DNA of 64,000 bases from Actinoplanes utahensis (lineage in GTDB: Bacteria; Actinomycetota; Actinomycetes; Mycobacteriales; Micromonosporaceae). Below the pieces are notes generated by a model. The model ran no database searches. It worked only from the letters and a program-made list of their open reading frames with translations, and was not told the DNA's origin. Location: contig NZ_BOMZ01000033.1 in the NCBI RefSeq assembly GCF_016862455.1, positions 1 to 64,000 on the forward strand, written 5' to 3'. This document shows, piece by piece, positions 36,010-47,503 of this stretch (its first letter is position 1; each line of letters begins with the position of its first letter). Made by a program: the position numbers and the translations under genes.

Positions 36010-37073
36010 CCGGCGTGCAGACGAACGAGGGTGGCGTGACCGACGTGCAGACGAAACAGAACGCGGAGCCCGTACCGAAGCAGGGTGTCGATCTGCCACG
36101 ACGGCGCGGGTGGCGCCCGCATCCGGTGATCGTCGTCCTGGCAGGCGCGCTGATCGTGGTGGGGCTGACCTATGTCCTTCCGCCGTTCCGCAACTATCAG
36201 CTGGCCACGGTCGGCGCGTACCTCTGTGTGACGGCCGGCCTGACCGTCCTGACCGGACTGAACGGGCAGTTGTCGCTCGGGCACGGCGCACTGATGGCGA
36301 CCGGCGCGTACACGCTCGCGCTGACCCAGAACAAGTTCGAGAACCTGCCGCTCAGCTTCGCCGCCGCGATCGCCGTGACCACGGTGGCCGGCGCGATCAT
36401 CGGGCTGGCCGCGGCCCGGTTGCGCGGGCCCTACCTGGCCGGGCTGACGCTCGCCGTGGCGATCGTGGTGCCGTCGGTGGCCAGCACGTTCGACGAGACG
36501 TTCAACAGCGACCAGGGCCTGTCGGTGATGCTGAACCCGCCGCCGGAGCAGTTTCCGATGGAGCAGTGGCAGGCCTGGCTGTGCTGGAGCGCGGCACTGA
36601 TCGTGGTGCTGCTGCTGGCGCTGCTGTCGCGCGGCCGGTTCGGGCGGGACATGCGGGCGGTCCGTGACGACGAGACCGCGGCGAAGCTGGCCGGTGTCAA
36701 CATCGCCCGTACCCAGGTGCTGGCCTTCGTGGCGAGCGCCGCCTGCGCCGGTGTGGCCGGCGCCCTGTTCGCCGTGCTCGCGCAGAGTGTGTCGCCCGGC
36801 GCGTTCCCGCTGACGCTCTCGCTGTTCCTGCTCATGGCGATCGTGATCGGCGGCCTGGGGAGCCTGTTCGGCGCGCTCTGGGGTGCGCTGCTGCTCGTCG
36901 TCCTCCCCGCCCTGTCCCAGTCCGTCAGCGAGCAGGCCGGATCGCAGCGGCTCGAGGGCAACCTCGCGCTGATCGTCTTCGGCGTGGTGCTCGTCGTCGT
37001 CATGCTCGCCGCCCCCGGCGGCCTCGCATCCATCCCATCGCGAATCTCACGAATGCTCAGGAGGAATCGATGA
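36006..37073 (+). CDS. livM: LivM-type ABC importer permease
   Basis: 355 residues from GTG 36006 (GTGA overlap with livH). About nine to ten hydrophobic segments; GLNGQLSLGHGALMATGAYTLAL and AVRDDETAAKLAGVNIARTQVLAF are hallmark LivM sequences. The first 17 codons carry a direct duplication: 35996-36025 is repeated at 36026-36055 with one mismatch, giving GGVTGVQTN then GGVTDVQTK and a second possible GTG start at 36036. Overlaps the binding-protein start by four bases. Confidence 0.92.
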   Translation: MTGVQTNEGGVTDVQTKQNAEPVPKQGVDLPRRRGWRPHPVIVVLAGALIVVGLTYVLPPFRNYQLATVGAYLCVTAGLTVLTGLNGQLSLGHGALMATGAYTLALTQNKFENLPLSFAAAIAVTTVAGAIIGLAAARLRGPYLAGLTLAVAIVVPSVASTFDETFNSDQGLSVMLNPPPEQFPMEQWQAWLCWSAALIVVLLLALLSRGRFGRDMRAVRDDETAAKLAGVNIARTQVLAFVASAACAGVAGALFAVLAQSVSPGAFPLTLSLFLLMAIVIGGLGSLFGALWGALLLVVLPALSQSVSEQAGSQRLEGNLALIVFGVVLVVVMLAAPGGLASIPSRISRMLRRNR

Positions 37074-38335
37074 AACGTATAGCTGCGTCGGCGCTGGCCG
37101 TCGCGTTGCTGGCCGCGGGCTGCACGAACGAGGGTGGCGGTGGTTCCGGCGGAACCGGCGGCGACGTTCCGGGTGTGACCGACACGTCCATCGTGGTCGG
37201 CACCCACATGCCGCTGACCGGCCCGGCCGCCGCCGGTTACTCGAAGATCGCGCCGGCCACCAAGGCGTACTTCGACTACGTGAACGCCAACGGTGGTGTG
37301 CACGGCCGCAAGATCGAGTACAAGGTCAAGGACGACGCCTACAACCCGGCGAACACCCAGACCGTGGTACGCGAGCTGGTCCTGCAGGACAAGGTGTTCG
37401 CGATCCTGAACGGCCTGGGCACGCCGACGCACACCGGCGTCCTGGACTTCCTGAAGACCAACCGGGTGCCGGACCTCTTCGTGGCCAGCGGCAGCCGGAG
37501 CTGGAACCAGGCGGACAAGTACCCGGGCACGTTCGGCTTCAACCCGGACTACACGGTCGAGGGCAAGATCCTCGCAACCCACGTCAAGGAGACGTACGCG
37601 GGCAAGAAGACCTGCTTCCTCGGCCAGGACGACGACTTCGGCCGGGACAGCCTGCTCGGCGTGAAGAAGATCCTCGGGACGGTCGCGGCCGAGGAGAAAT
37701 ATGTCACCAGCAGCCCGAACGTCGGGCCCCAGATCGGCGCTTTCAAGGCGGCCGGCTGTGAGGTCGTGATCCTGGCGACCATCCCGCCGTTCACCGCCCT
37801 GTCGATCGGCACGGCCGCGAAGATCGCGTACAAGCCGCAGTTCGTGGTGAGCAACGTGGGCGCCGACCCGACCACCGTCGCGAAGACCCTCGGCGACGCG
37901 GCGCCGCTGATGGAGGGCCTGGTGGCGGCGAACTACCTGCCGCTGAACACCGACGAGTCGAACCCGTGGATCCAGCTCTTCCAGAAGGTCAACAAGGAGC
38001 ACAACGCCGGTGCGGAGTTCGACAACAACGTCGTCTACGGCATGTCGGTCGGCTACCTGTTCGTACAGGCGCTGCAGTCCGCCGGCAAGGACCTGACCCG
38101 CGACAAGATCGTCGAGGTGGTGCAGAAGAACGGTTTCCAGGGACCGGGTCTGGTGCCGCTGCGCTTCTCCGCGCAGGATCATTCGGGGTACGGCGGCGAG
38201 CAGCTCACGAAGATCGAGAAGGGCAAGGCGGTGTACTTCGGCACCCCGTACACCACCGATGACGGGGACGGCCCGGTGACGCCGTACACCAACCAGCCTG
38301 TGACTCCGCCGCAGAGCGGCGTCCCGGCCGCGTAA
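37070..38335 (+). CDS. Substrate-binding lipoprotein of the LivK type
   Basis: 421 residues from ATG 37070 (ATGA overlap with livM). Type I periplasmic-binding fold: lipobox LLAAGC with Cys18, a Gly/Ser linker, then IVVGTHMPLTGPAAAGYSKIA and a GRKIEYKVKDDAYNPANTQTVVREL region typical of Leu/Ile/Val-binding relatives. Anchored to the membrane outside. The substrate is unknown; the neighbours suggest a hydroxylated or carboxylic compound that becomes a CoA ester. Last gene of the importer operon, ending in a polar tail. Confidence 0.9.
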   Translation: MKRIAASALAVALLAAGCTNEGGGGSGGTGGDVPGVTDTSIVVGTHMPLTGPAAAGYSKIAPATKAYFDYVNANGGVHGRKIEYKVKDDAYNPANTQTVVRELVLQDKVFAILNGLGTPTHTGVLDFLKTNRVPDLFVASGSRSWNQADKYPGTFGFNPDYTVEGKILATHVKETYAGKKTCFLGQDDDFGRDSLLGVKKILGTVAAEEKYVTSSPNVGPQIGAFKAAGCEVVILATIPPFTALSIGTAAKIAYKPQFVVSNVGADPTTVAKTLGDAAPLMEGLVAANYLPLNTDESNPWIQLFQKVNKEHNAGAEFDNNVVYGMSVGYLFVQALQSAGKDLTRDKIVEVVQKNGFQGPGLVPLRFSAQDHSGYGGEQLTKIEKGKAVYFGTPYTTDDGDGPVTPYTNQPVTPPQSGVPAA

Positions 38336-38380
38336 TATATGCACTGAGACTGCAAATACACGACTCCAGGAGGTTGAGCG

Positions 38381-39124
38381 ATGGCTGACCAGGTAGCAAT
38401 CGTGACCGGAGCAAGCCGCGGGATCGGGCTGGCCATCGCCCAGCGTTTCGTCGCCCAAGGGGCGAGAGTCGTCGTCACCGGCCGGGACGCCGACGCCCTC
38501 GAAGCCGCCGTGAAGGAGCTCGGCGGCTCCGAGGTGGCGCTCGGCGTCGCCGGCAAGGGTGACGACCCGGCACACCGGGCCGCGGTGATCGACGCGGCCC
38601 GGGACCGGTTCGGCCCGGTGACCACGCTGATCAACAACATCGGGATCAACCCGGCGTACGGGCCGCTGGCCACCCTCGACCTCAACGCCGCCCGCAAGAT
38701 GGCCGAGGTCAACCTGATCGGCACGCTCGGCTGGGTGCAGGAGGCGCTGCGCGGCGGCCTGGCCGACGGCGGCTCGATCGTCAACATCTCGTCGGTCTCC
38801 GGTGTCCGCCCGGCCCCGGGGATCGCCTTCTACGGCACCACCAAGGCCGCCCTGATCCACCTCACCGAGGAGCTCGCCATCGAGCTCGCGCCGAAGGTGC
38901 GGGTCAACGCGGTCGCCCCGGCCGTCGTGAAGACCCGGTTCGCCACCGCCCTCTACGAGGGCCGCGAGGAGCAGGTTGCCGCCACCTACCCGCTCAAGCG
39001 CCTCGGCACCACCGACGACGTGGCCGCCACCGTCGCGTTCCTCTGCTCAGCGGAATCCGGCTGGATCACCGGCCAGACCATCGTGATCGACGGCGGCATC
39101 ACCCTCACCGGATCCGTCCAGTGA
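38381..39124 (+). CDS. Short-chain dehydrogenase/reductase, first of a pair
   Basis: 247 residues from ATG 38381 behind AGGAGG (38368-38373). Rossmann SDR with cofactor motif TGASRGIG, the structural NNIG, catalytic Ser in ISSVSG and Tyr/Lys in YGTTK, and C-terminal GWITGQTIVIDGG. VVVTGRD after the second strand suggests NADP(H), although this is weak. Begins the tight block SDR-SDR-kinase-acyl-CoA dehydrogenase-TetR in which each start overlaps the previous stop. Likely oxidises a hydroxyacyl-CoA. Confidence 0.9.
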   Translation: MADQVAIVTGASRGIGLAIAQRFVAQGARVVVTGRDADALEAAVKELGGSEVALGVAGKGDDPAHRAAVIDAARDRFGPVTTLINNIGINPAYGPLATLDLNAARKMAEVNLIGTLGWVQEALRGGLADGGSIVNISSVSGVRPAPGIAFYGTTKAALIHLTEELAIELAPKVRVNAVAPAVVKTRFATALYEGREEQVAATYPLKRLGTTDDVAATVAFLCSAESGWITGQTIVIDGGITLTGSVQ

Positions 39125-39900
39125 AGCGGGTCGTCGTCACCGGCGCCGGCGGCGGGATCGGCGCCGCCCTGGCCCGCCGGTTCGCCGCCGACGGCGCCCG
39201 CGTCGTCGTCAACGACCTCAACGCCGAGGCCGCCCGCGAGGTCGCCGACGAGATCGGCGGCCTCGCGGTGGCGGGCGACGCCGCCAGCGAGACCGACGTC
39301 CAGCGCCTCATCGACACCGCGTGGAACGAGCTCGGCGGGATCGATCTGTTCTGCTCCAACGCCGGGGTGCTGTCGTCCGGGGACGAGACGACGCCGGACG
39401 ACCAGTGGCAGCGTGACTTCGGGGTCAACGTGATGTCGCACGTCTACGTGAGCCGGGCGCTGCTGCCCCGCTGGCTGGACGGCGGCGAGCCGAAACGGCT
39501 GCTGATCACGGTCAGCGCGGCCGGGCTACTGACCCTGCTGGGCAGCGCGACGTACTCGGTGACCAAACACGCGGCGCTGGCGTACGCCGAGTGGCTGCGG
39601 GCCACGTACGCGCACCGGGGTCTGATCGTCCAGGCGCTCTGCCCGCAGGGGGTCCGCACCGACATGCTGACCCGCGGCAACGATCAGGGCAGCGGCAGCG
39701 CGGCCCTGCTCGCCGAGGGCGCCCTGCCCCCGTCGCAGGTGGCCGACCTGGTCGCGGAGTCGCTGAACGGGGAGGGTTTCCTGATCCTCCCGCATCCGGA
39801 AGTCGAGGGTTACTACCGCTTGCGTGCGAGCGATCCGGACCGTTGGCTGGGGGGCATGAACAAACTCCAGCGCGGTTTCGAGCAGAGGGCCGGCTCATGA
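39121..39900 (+). CDS. Short-chain dehydrogenase/reductase, second of a pair
   Basis: 259 residues, GTG 39121 overlapping the previous stop (GTGA). SDR with TGAGGGIG, NDLNAE after the second strand (Asp suggests NAD), SNAG, Ser in TVSAAG and YSVTK. The C-terminal part (FLILPHPEVEGYYRLRASDPDRWLGGMNKLQ) is typical of SDRs in fatty-acid or steroid-like catabolic clusters. The substrate is unknown. It precedes the APH-like kinase. Confidence 0.9.
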   Translation: MKRVVVTGAGGGIGAALARRFAADGARVVVNDLNAEAAREVADEIGGLAVAGDAASETDVQRLIDTAWNELGGIDLFCSNAGVLSSGDETTPDDQWQRDFGVNVMSHVYVSRALLPRWLDGGEPKRLLITVSAAGLLTLLGSATYSVTKHAALAYAEWLRATYAHRGLIVQALCPQGVRTDMLTRGNDQGSGSAALLAEGALPPSQVADLVAESLNGEGFLILPHPEVEGYYRLRASDPDRWLGGMNKLQRGFEQRAGS

Positions 39901-40877
39901 AGGGCCTCGACCTGGAACGACTCCGGGCATTCCTGGAAAGCCCGCCCCTGACCGGGACGATGTTCGCGGGCGGCAAGTCGAACCTGACGTATGCGGTCAC
40001 CGACGGGACGACCCGCTGGGTGCTGCGCCGGCCGCCGCTGGGACACGTGCTGCCCACGGCGCACGACATGGCCCGGGAGCACAAGGTTCTGGAGGCTCTG
40101 TCGAACGCCGGCTTCCCCGTACCGAAACCGGTGTTGCTCTGCACCGACGCCGAGGTCATCGGGGCGCCGTTCTACCTGATGGAGCACGTCGACGGCACGA
40201 TCTACCGGGACGCGGCGCTGATCGAGAAGGTGGACTTCCGGGCACTCACCTTCACCCTCGTCGACACGCTCGCCGACCTGCACTCGCTGGACCCGGCGGC
40301 GATCGGCCTGGGCGACTTCGGCAAGCCGGAGGGCTTCAACGCCCGGCAGGTGCGCCGGTGGAAGCAGCAGCTCGACGCCTCCCGCAGCCGTGAGTTGTCC
40401 GGCATCGAGGAGCTGCACGCCCGGCTCGCCACCGACATCCCGGCCGGTGGGCCCGGCGCTGTCGTGCACGGCGACTTCCGGCTGGACAACGTCCTGGTCA
40501 GTGACCAGCTGACGGTCAACGCGGTGCTGGACTGGGAGATGTCCACACTGGGCGATCCGCTCAGCGACCTGGCCCTGATGCTGGTCTACGCCGGCCGCCC
40601 GCTGCTGGAGCGCGACGGCCGGCCGGTGGCCCCGGTCGACATCCCCGGCCATCCGTCGCTGGACGAGATCGCCGCGCGGTACGCCGAGCGCAGCGGACGC
40701 GATGTCGGCGACCTGAACTGGTACGTGGGATTCGCCGCGTTCAAGCTCGCCGTCATCCTCGAGGGCGTGCACTACCGCTACACCAAGGGTCAGACGGTCG
40801 GCCCCGGCTTCGACTCCGTCGGGGCGATGGTTCCCGTCCTGGTCGAACAGGGCCATCGAGCGCTGGAAGGAAAGTAA
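39897..40877 (+). CDS. APH-family kinase, ACAD10/LvaA-like
   Basis: 326 residues, ATG 39897 overlapping the previous stop. Aminoglycoside-phosphotransferase fold: glycine-loop region [15 protein letters not shown] lysine region WVLRRPP, catalytic loop [12 protein letters not shown] and metal-binding [18 protein letters not shown], the exact wording seen in the kinase part of ACAD10-type proteins. Related LvaA phosphorylates 4-hydroxyacyl-CoA, which an acyl-CoA-dehydrogenase-like partner then converts. Here the next gene is just such a partner, sharing one base (TAATG). Antibiotic resistance is unlikely given this context. Confidence 0.85.
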   Translation: MKGLDLERLRAFLESPPLTGTMFAGGKSNLTYAVTDGTTRWVLRRPPLGHVLPTAHDMAREHKVLEALSNAGFPVPKPVLLCTDAEVIGAPFYLMEHVDGTIYRDAALIEKVDFRALTFTLVDTLADLHSLDPAAIGLGDFGKPEGFNARQVRRWKQQLDASRSRELSGIEELHARLATDIPAGGPGAVVHGDFRLDNVLVSDQLTVNAVLDWEMSTLGDPLSDLALMLVYAGRPLLERDGRPVAPVDIPGHPSLDEIAARYAERSGRDVGDLNWYVGFAAFKLAVILEGVHYRYTKGQTVGPGFDSVGAMVPVLVEQGHRALEGK

Positions 40878-42082
40878 TGGACTTCGAGTTCGACGCGAAG
40901 ACCGAGGACTACCGGAAACGACTGCTCGCCTTCATGGACGAGCACGTCTACCCGGCCGAGGCGACGTTCCACACCGGCCATGACGGTTGGGAGCCGCCGG
41001 CCGCGTTGAAGGGCCTGCAGGCCGCCGCGAAGGAGGCGGGCCTGTGGAACCTCTTCCTGCCGGGTGAGCACGGCGCCGGGCTGACCAACCTGCAGTACGC
41101 CCCGCTCGCCGAGATCACCGGCCGCAGCCCCGCCATCGCGCCGCCCGCTCTCAACTGCGCCGCCCCGGACACCGGCAACATGGAGGTGCTCGCCGACTTC
41201 GGCACCGCCGAGCAGAAGGCGAAGTGGCTCGCGCCGCTGCTGAACGGCGAGATCCGGTCGGCGTTCGCGATGACCGAGCCGCAGGTCGCCTCCTCCGACG
41301 CCACCAACATCAGCACCCGGATCCAGCGCGACGGCGACGACTACGTCGTCAACGGGCGCAAGTTCTACATCACCGGCGCGATGAACCCGAACTGCAAGAT
41401 CTTCATCGTGATGGGCAAGACCGACCCGGACGCCCCGCGCCACCTGCAGCAGAGCCAGATCCTGGTGCCCCGGGACACCCCCGGCGTGACGGTCAAGCGG
41501 GGCATGACGGTGCTCGGCTACACCGACGGCGACCACGGCGGCCACGCCGAGATCATCTTCGAGGACGTACGGGTGCCGGCCACCAACCTGATCGGCGAGG
41601 AGGGCGGCGGTTTCGCCATCTCCCAGGCCCGGCTCGGTCCCGGCCGGATCCACCACTGCATGCGGCTGATCGGCATGGCCGAGCGCGCCCTCGAGCTGAT
41701 GTGCACGCGCGCGCTGGTCCGCACCCCGTTCGGCAAGCCGCTCGCCGAGCAGGGCGTCGTCCAGGACTGGATCGCCGAGTCCCGGGTACGCATCGAGCAG
41801 TCCCGGCTCCTGGTGCTCAAGGCCGCCTGGCTGATGGACACGGTCGGCAACAAGGGCGCGCACACCGAGATCCAGGCCATCAAGATCGCGGTGCCGTCCA
41901 CGGTGGAATGGATCGTCGACAAGGCCATCCAGACGCACGGCGCCGCCGGCGTCGGCCAGGACTTCCCGCTCGCCGGGCTGTTCGCCAGCGCCCGTATGCT
42001 GCGACTCGCCGACGGGCCGGACGAGGTGCACAAGCGCTCCCTGGCCCACCGAGAGCTCAAGCGCTACCGGAGTAGTAAGTGA
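40877..42082 (+). CDS. Acyl-CoA dehydrogenase, ACAD10/11-like
   Basis: 401 residues from ATG 40877. Flavin-binding acyl-CoA dehydrogenase with [45 protein letters not shown] and [16 protein letters not shown], followed by [19 protein letters not shown]. The early [13 protein letters not shown] is typical of the ACAD10/11 subgroup, which in mammals and bacteria works with a fused or adjacent APH-like kinase. Expected role: elimination or dehydrogenation of phosphorylated hydroxyacyl-CoA. Stop overlaps the TetR start (GTGA). Confidence 0.9.
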   Translation: MDFEFDAKTEDYRKRLLAFMDEHVYPAEATFHTGHDGWEPPAALKGLQAAAKEAGLWNLFLPGEHGAGLTNLQYAPLAEITGRSPAIAPPALNCAAPDTGNMEVLADFGTAEQKAKWLAPLLNGEIRSAFAMTEPQVASSDATNISTRIQRDGDDYVVNGRKFYITGAMNPNCKIFIVMGKTDPDAPRHLQQSQILVPRDTPGVTVKRGMTVLGYTDGDHGGHAEIIFEDVRVPATNLIGEEGGGFAISQARLGPGRIHHCMRLIGMAERALELMCTRALVRTPFGKPLAEQGVVQDWIAESRVRIEQSRLLVLKAAWLMDTVGNKGAHTEIQAIKIAVPSTVEWIVDKAIQTHGAAGVGQDFPLAGLFASARMLRLADGPDEVHKRSLAHRELKRYRSSK

Positions 42083-42678
42083 CCAACCCACCAACCCGCG
42101 TCGATGGTCGTACCGCACGGTCCGAACGGACCCGCAACGCGATCATCGACGCGCACCTCCGGCTGATCGGCGAAGGGGACATGCGCCCCACCGCCGACCG
42201 GGTGGCCAAGCTGGCCGGGGTGTCGCTGCGCGCCCTGTGGAGCCACTTCGCCGACATGGAGGCGTTGATGGCGGCCAGTGGCCAGCGGGTGCTGGAACAG
42301 CGGGACGCCTCGTACCACCCGATTCCGGCGGATCTTCCGCTGGACGAGCGGATCGAGGCGTTCTGCCGTCAGCGTGCCCGGCTGCTGGAGGAGCTCGCGC
42401 CCGCGGCGCGGGCCTCCGCGCTGAAGGAGCCTTTCTCCACCGGTTTGCGGCACTACCGGAAAGTGCACGTCTCCCGGGTACGCGACGAGTTGACCGCCAC
42501 CTTCCCGGACGAGATCGGCAGCGACCAGGAACTGCTCGACGCCCTGACCGCGGCCAGTCTCTGGCCCACCTGGGCGAGCTGGCGTGACGCCATGGAACTG
42601 CCGGCCGACAGCGCCCGCGCCGCCCTGACCCGGGTGGTCACCGCGATGCTGGCGCCGGCCGCGCGTTCCGGAGCCTGA
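42079..42678 (+). CDS. TetR-family regulator at the end of the SDR-kinase-ACAD operon
   Basis: 199 residues from GTG 42079. HTH in residues about 12-60 ([50 protein letters not shown]). The ligand domain is divergent. Translationally coupled to the acyl-CoA dehydrogenase, so it may be a local sensor of the pathway. Convergent with the ligase gene across a terminator. Confidence 0.88.
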   Translation: MTNPPTRVDGRTARSERTRNAIIDAHLRLIGEGDMRPTADRVAKLAGVSLRALWSHFADMEALMAASGQRVLEQRDASYHPIPADLPLDERIEAFCRQRARLLEELAPAARASALKEPFSTGLRHYRKVHVSRVRDELTATFPDEIGSDQELLDALTAASLWPTWASWRDAMELPADSARAALTRVVTAMLAPAARSGA

Positions 42679-42711
42679 TCCCGCGCATCCCGCCTCGCCG
42701 GCGCGCTCGGC

Positions 42712-42737
42712 GGCCCGCTGTCGCGCGACAGCGGGCC
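42712..42737. terminator. Bidirectional terminator between TetR and acyl-CoA ligase genes
   Basis: GGCCCGCTGTCGC/GCGACAGCGGGCC forms a perfect 26-bp palindrome between convergent stops at 42678 and 42747. Confidence 0.8.
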
Positions 42738-42746
42738 ACGAAGCCG

Positions 42747-44282
42747 TTACGAGTACTGCTTGCGCAGTTCGCGCTTGAGGACCTTCATGCTCGGGCCGAG
42801 CGGCAGGGACTCGGTGAACCGGACCTGGCGCGGGTACTTGTGCTTGCCGAGCCGCTCCTTGGCCCACTCGATCAGCTCGTCGGCGGCCAGGCCCTCCTCC
42901 GCCGGCACGACGACGGCGCAGATCTCCTCGCCGAGGGTCTCGTCGGCGACGCCGATCACCGCGACCTGCTGGATGGCGGGGTGGCGGGCCAGCACCTCCT
43001 CCACCTCGCGCGGGTAGACGTTGAAGCCGCCGCGGATGATCAGGTCCTTGGTGCGGTCGACGATGCTGATGAAGCCCTGCTCGTCCTTGACGCCCAGGTC
43101 GCCGGTCCGGAACCAGCCCTCGACCAAGGCCTCGGCGGTGGCGTCGGGACGGTTGAGGTAACCGGCGAACACGTTGTGGCCGCGGATCACGATCTCGCCG
43201 AGCTCACCGTCGGGCAGGAACTCGATGCGCTCCGGCACCTCCGGGCGGGCGATCTCCACCTCGACACCCCAGATGGGGTGGCCGACCGTGCCGGGCTTGG
43301 CGCCGAAGCTGGGCTGGTTGGTGGTGGCCGTCGGGGAGGTCTCGCTCAACCCGTACCCCTCCCAGATCGTCGAGCCGAAGGCTCCGGCGAACTTCTCCAG
43401 GACCGCGACCGGCAGCGACGCGCCGCCCGAGACGCAGAGCTTGAGGTTCGGCAGGCGCTCGGCGGTGGCCGCCGCCTCCAGCAGGCCGATGTACATCGTC
43501 GGCACGCCGTGGAAGATCGTCACGTTCTCCTTGAGCATCAGCTCGATCGCGGCCTCGCCGGTGAACCGCGGCAGCAGCACCAGCGTCCCGCCCAGGCGGA
43601 ACGTCGCGTTCATCCCGACGGTCTGGCCGAAGGTGTGGAACAGCGGCAGGCAGCCGAGCACCACGTCGTCGCCGGTCAGCGGGTGCACGTCGAAGACGTT
43701 GACGGCCGCGTTCATCACCAGGTTGAGGTGGGTGAGCAGCGCGCCCTTGGGTTTGCCGGTGGTGCCGCTGGTGTAGAGGATGACCGCGACGTCCTCGGCC
43801 TCCCGGGTCACGTAGGTGCGCAGCGGCTCGAGGCCCTCGGAGATCTCCTCCAGCCGCGGCGGGTACTGCGGCAGGTCGGCGGGGAGCGGGCCGACGTTCG
43901 CCAGCCGGGTGCCGGTCGCGGCCGCCGCACCGCCGCCCGCGGCCAGGAACGCGGAGTGGGTGACCAGCAGCTTCGCGCCGCTGTCGGCGAGGACGTAACC
44001 CACCTCCTCCGCGTTGAGCAGCAGCGACACCGGCACGATCCGGGCGCCGACGGCCAGCGCGGCGTAGTAGACGCGCGGGAAGTCGGCGACGTTCGGGATC
44101 ATCACGGCGACCGTGTCGCCGGGGCCGACGCCCAGTTCCCGCAGGCCGGCCGCGTACGACCGGGACTGTGCCCAGAGATCGCGGTAGGTGATCCGGCCGC
44201 CCGTCTCGTCGACGATCGCCACCTTCTCGGGGTACCGCCGGGCGGCCTCGGCCAGAACGGTGGCGAGGGATAGCGTCGTCAT
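42747..44282 (-). CDS. Acyl-CoA ligase (long/medium-chain type)
   Basis: 511 residues from ATG 44280-44282. ANL-family enzyme that activates a carboxylic acid with ATP and CoA. Seen: P-loop YTSGTTGKPKGALLTH, GYGLSETSP, WFRTGDLG and the C-terminal hinge DRTKDLIIRGGFNVYPREVE with the catalytic lysine in GPSMKVLKRELR. Length fits medium/long-chain fatty acid ligases. Divergent from the TetR at 44383 and sharing an operator region with it. Expected to make the acyl-CoA used by the neighbours. Confidence 0.92.
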   Translation of the reverse strand: MTTLSLATVLAEAARRYPEKVAIVDETGGRITYRDLWAQSRSYAAGLRELGVGPGDTVAVMIPNVADFPRVYYAALAVGARIVPVSLLLNAEEVGYVLADSGAKLLVTHSAFLAAGGGAAAATGTRLANVGPLPADLPQYPPRLEEISEGLEPLRTYVTREAEDVAVILYTSGTTGKPKGALLTHLNLVMNAAVNVFDVHPLTGDDVVLGCLPLFHTFGQTVGMNATFRLGGTLVLLPRFTGEAAIELMLKENVTIFHGVPTMYIGLLEAAATAERLPNLKLCVSGGASLPVAVLEKFAGAFGSTIWEGYGLSETSPTATTNQPSFGAKPGTVGHPIWGVEVEIARPEVPERIEFLPDGELGEIVIRGHNVFAGYLNRPDATAEALVEGWFRTGDLGVKDEQGFISIVDRTKDLIIRGGFNVYPREVEEVLARHPAIQQVAVIGVADETLGEEICAVVVPAEEGLAADELIEWAKERLGKHKYPRQVRFTESLPLGPSMKVLKRELRKQYS

Positions 44283-44340
44283 GCCTGATCTCCCTTAGTG
44301 ATGTACATCGCAGCTGTGCTTAAACTAGCGGCGTAAGTTT

Positions 44341-44357
44341 TTACACGTCCAGTGTTG
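44341..44357. promoter_or_regulatory. Operator matching the liv promoter site
   Basis: TTACAC-GTCC-AGTGTTG lies between the divergent ligase and TetR genes and matches the perfect palindrome at 33247-33263 (TTACAC-TCCA-AGTGTAA) over both half-sites apart from the last two bases. A second palindrome GATGTACATC (44300-44309) lies close to the ligase start. Confidence 0.65.
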
Positions 44358-44382
44358 ATTCCGGTTTTTTCAGGGAGTTCTC

Positions 44383-45008
44383 ATGGCCCGGCCCCGGCAA
44401 GCGCTGCTCACCAGGGAGCGCATCGTCGAGGCGGCCGCCGCTCTGATCGACGCCGAAGGACTGGACGCCTGCTCGATGCGGCGCCTCGCGACCGAGCTGG
44501 GCGTGCAGGGGCCGTCGCTCTACAACCACTTCGCCACCAAGGCGGAGATCGTCGACGCGGTCGCCGAGCTGGTGGTCGCCCAGGTGGACATCACGGTCTT
44601 CCGGGGCAACGACTGGCGCGAGGCGCTGCGGCTGTGGGCGAAGTCGTACCACGCGGTCCTCGCCGCCCACCCGAACATCGTCCCGGTGCTGGCCACCGGC
44701 CCGGGTCGCCGCCCGGCCGGGCTGGCCATGGCCGAGGCCGTCTACGGCGCGCTGATCGACGCCGGGTGGTCCCGCGCGCGGGCCACCCACATCGGCGCGC
44801 TGATGCGTTACCTGATCACCGGCTCCGCGCTCGGCTCGTTCGCGCTCGGCTTCGACGCCGACCCGGAGCTGTACGACCGCTATCCGCACCTGCACCGCGC
44901 CCACGAGCTCGCGGCCCATCGCGCCGCCGTCGACGAGGGCGCGTTCGAACTCGGGCTGGATCTGCTGATCAACAGCCTTTCCGACCGCTATGACCAGGGG
45001 GTACGCCG

Positions 45009-45012
<4 letters not shown>
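44383..45012 (+). CDS. TetR-family regulator, probable repressor of the catabolic regulon
   Basis: 209 residues from ATG 44383. HTH residues about 9-50 (LTRERIVEAAAALIDAEGLDACSMRRLATELGVQGPSLYNHFATKAEI). The C-terminal domain is of the type common in TetR_C repressors with hydrophobic ligands. The nearby operator at 44341 recurs at the liv promoter, so it probably controls both transcripts, likely responding to a CoA ester or the substrate. Stop overlaps the aldehyde dehydrogenase start (ATGA). Confidence 0.88.
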
Positions 45013-46414
<1,402 letters not shown>

Positions 46415-46418
<4 letters not shown>

Positions 46419-47503
46419 CCGATTACATGACCGGCCTGGTGGTCCGCGAGCCCGGCACGCCCGCCGCGCTCGCCGAGCTGAAGCTGCCCGAGATCGGCCC
46501 CGGCCAGGTCCGGGTCCGGGTCCGGGCGGCCGGCGTCTGCCACTCCGACCTGTCCATGGTGAACGGCACCCTGGCCCCGCCGCACCCGCTCGTGCTCGGT
46601 CACGAGGCGGCCGGCGAGGTGGTCGAGGTCGGCGAGCACGTCACCCGGGCCGCGGTCGGCGACCACGTGGTGCTGAACTGGCAGCCGGCCTGCCGCGCCT
46701 GCTGGTTCTGCGAGCACGGCCAGCCGTGGCTGTGCAGCACCTCGCACGGGGTGGCGGCGATGCAGAGCGGCATCACCCTGAACGGCGAGCCGGTCCACGT
46801 GACGCTGGGCGTGGGGGCGTTCGCGGAGCAGGTGGTGGTTCCGGAGAACGCGGTCATCCCGGTGCCCCGGCAACTCGGTTTCGATCTCGCCGCCCTGCTG
46901 GGGTGCGCGGTCCTGACCGGCACCGGCGCGGTCCGCAACACCGCCCAGGTCGAACCGGGCGAGTCGGTGGTCGTCGTCGGCCTCGGCGGCGTCGGCCTGT
47001 CGGTGGTCAGCGCGGCCCGTGCCGCCGGCGCCGGGCAGGTCATCGCCGTGGACGTCAGCGAGGCGAAGAAGGGGCTGGCCGAGGCGGCCGGCGCCACCGA
47101 CTTCGTGGTCTCCTCGGACAACCTGTCCAAGGAGATCCGGTCCCGCACGAACCGGCTCGGCGCCGACCACACGATCGAATGCGTCGGCCGGGCCTCGACC
47201 ATCCGGGCCGCCTGGCGCGCCACCCGCACCGGGGGCCAGGTCACCGTGGTCGGCATGGGCGCGGCCGACGACATGGTCCAGTTCAGCGCCCTGGAGATCT
47301 TCTCCTCGGCGCGGATCCTGCGGGCCTCGGTGTACGGCCAGGCCGACACCGACCTGGAGGTCCCGGCGCTGGCCCGCGACGTGCTCGACGGCAAGCTGAA
47401 CCTCGATCATCTGATCACCGACCGGATCGGCCTGGCGGACGTGCCGGCCGCGTTCGACCGGATGGCCCGCGGCGAGGGCGCCCGCTCCGTCGTCAGCCTC
47501 TGA
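46415..47503 (+). CDS. Zinc-dependent alcohol dehydrogenase
   Basis: 362 residues from ATG 46415 (ATGA overlap). MDR family: catalytic zinc ligands in GVCHSDL and GHEAAGEVVEVG, structural zinc CRACWFCEHGQPWLC (C-x2-C-x2-C-x7-C), Rossmann GLGGVGLSVV and an Asp after the second strand (VIAVDVSE) indicating NAD. Likely oxidises a primary alcohol to the aldehyde used by the preceding enzyme. Ends overlapping the NUDIX gene tail to tail. Confidence 0.92.

Noticed and set aside
39897-40877. Aminoglycoside resistance kinase
   Set aside because: APH fold, but wording and context match ACAD10/LvaA-type acyl-CoA kinases.
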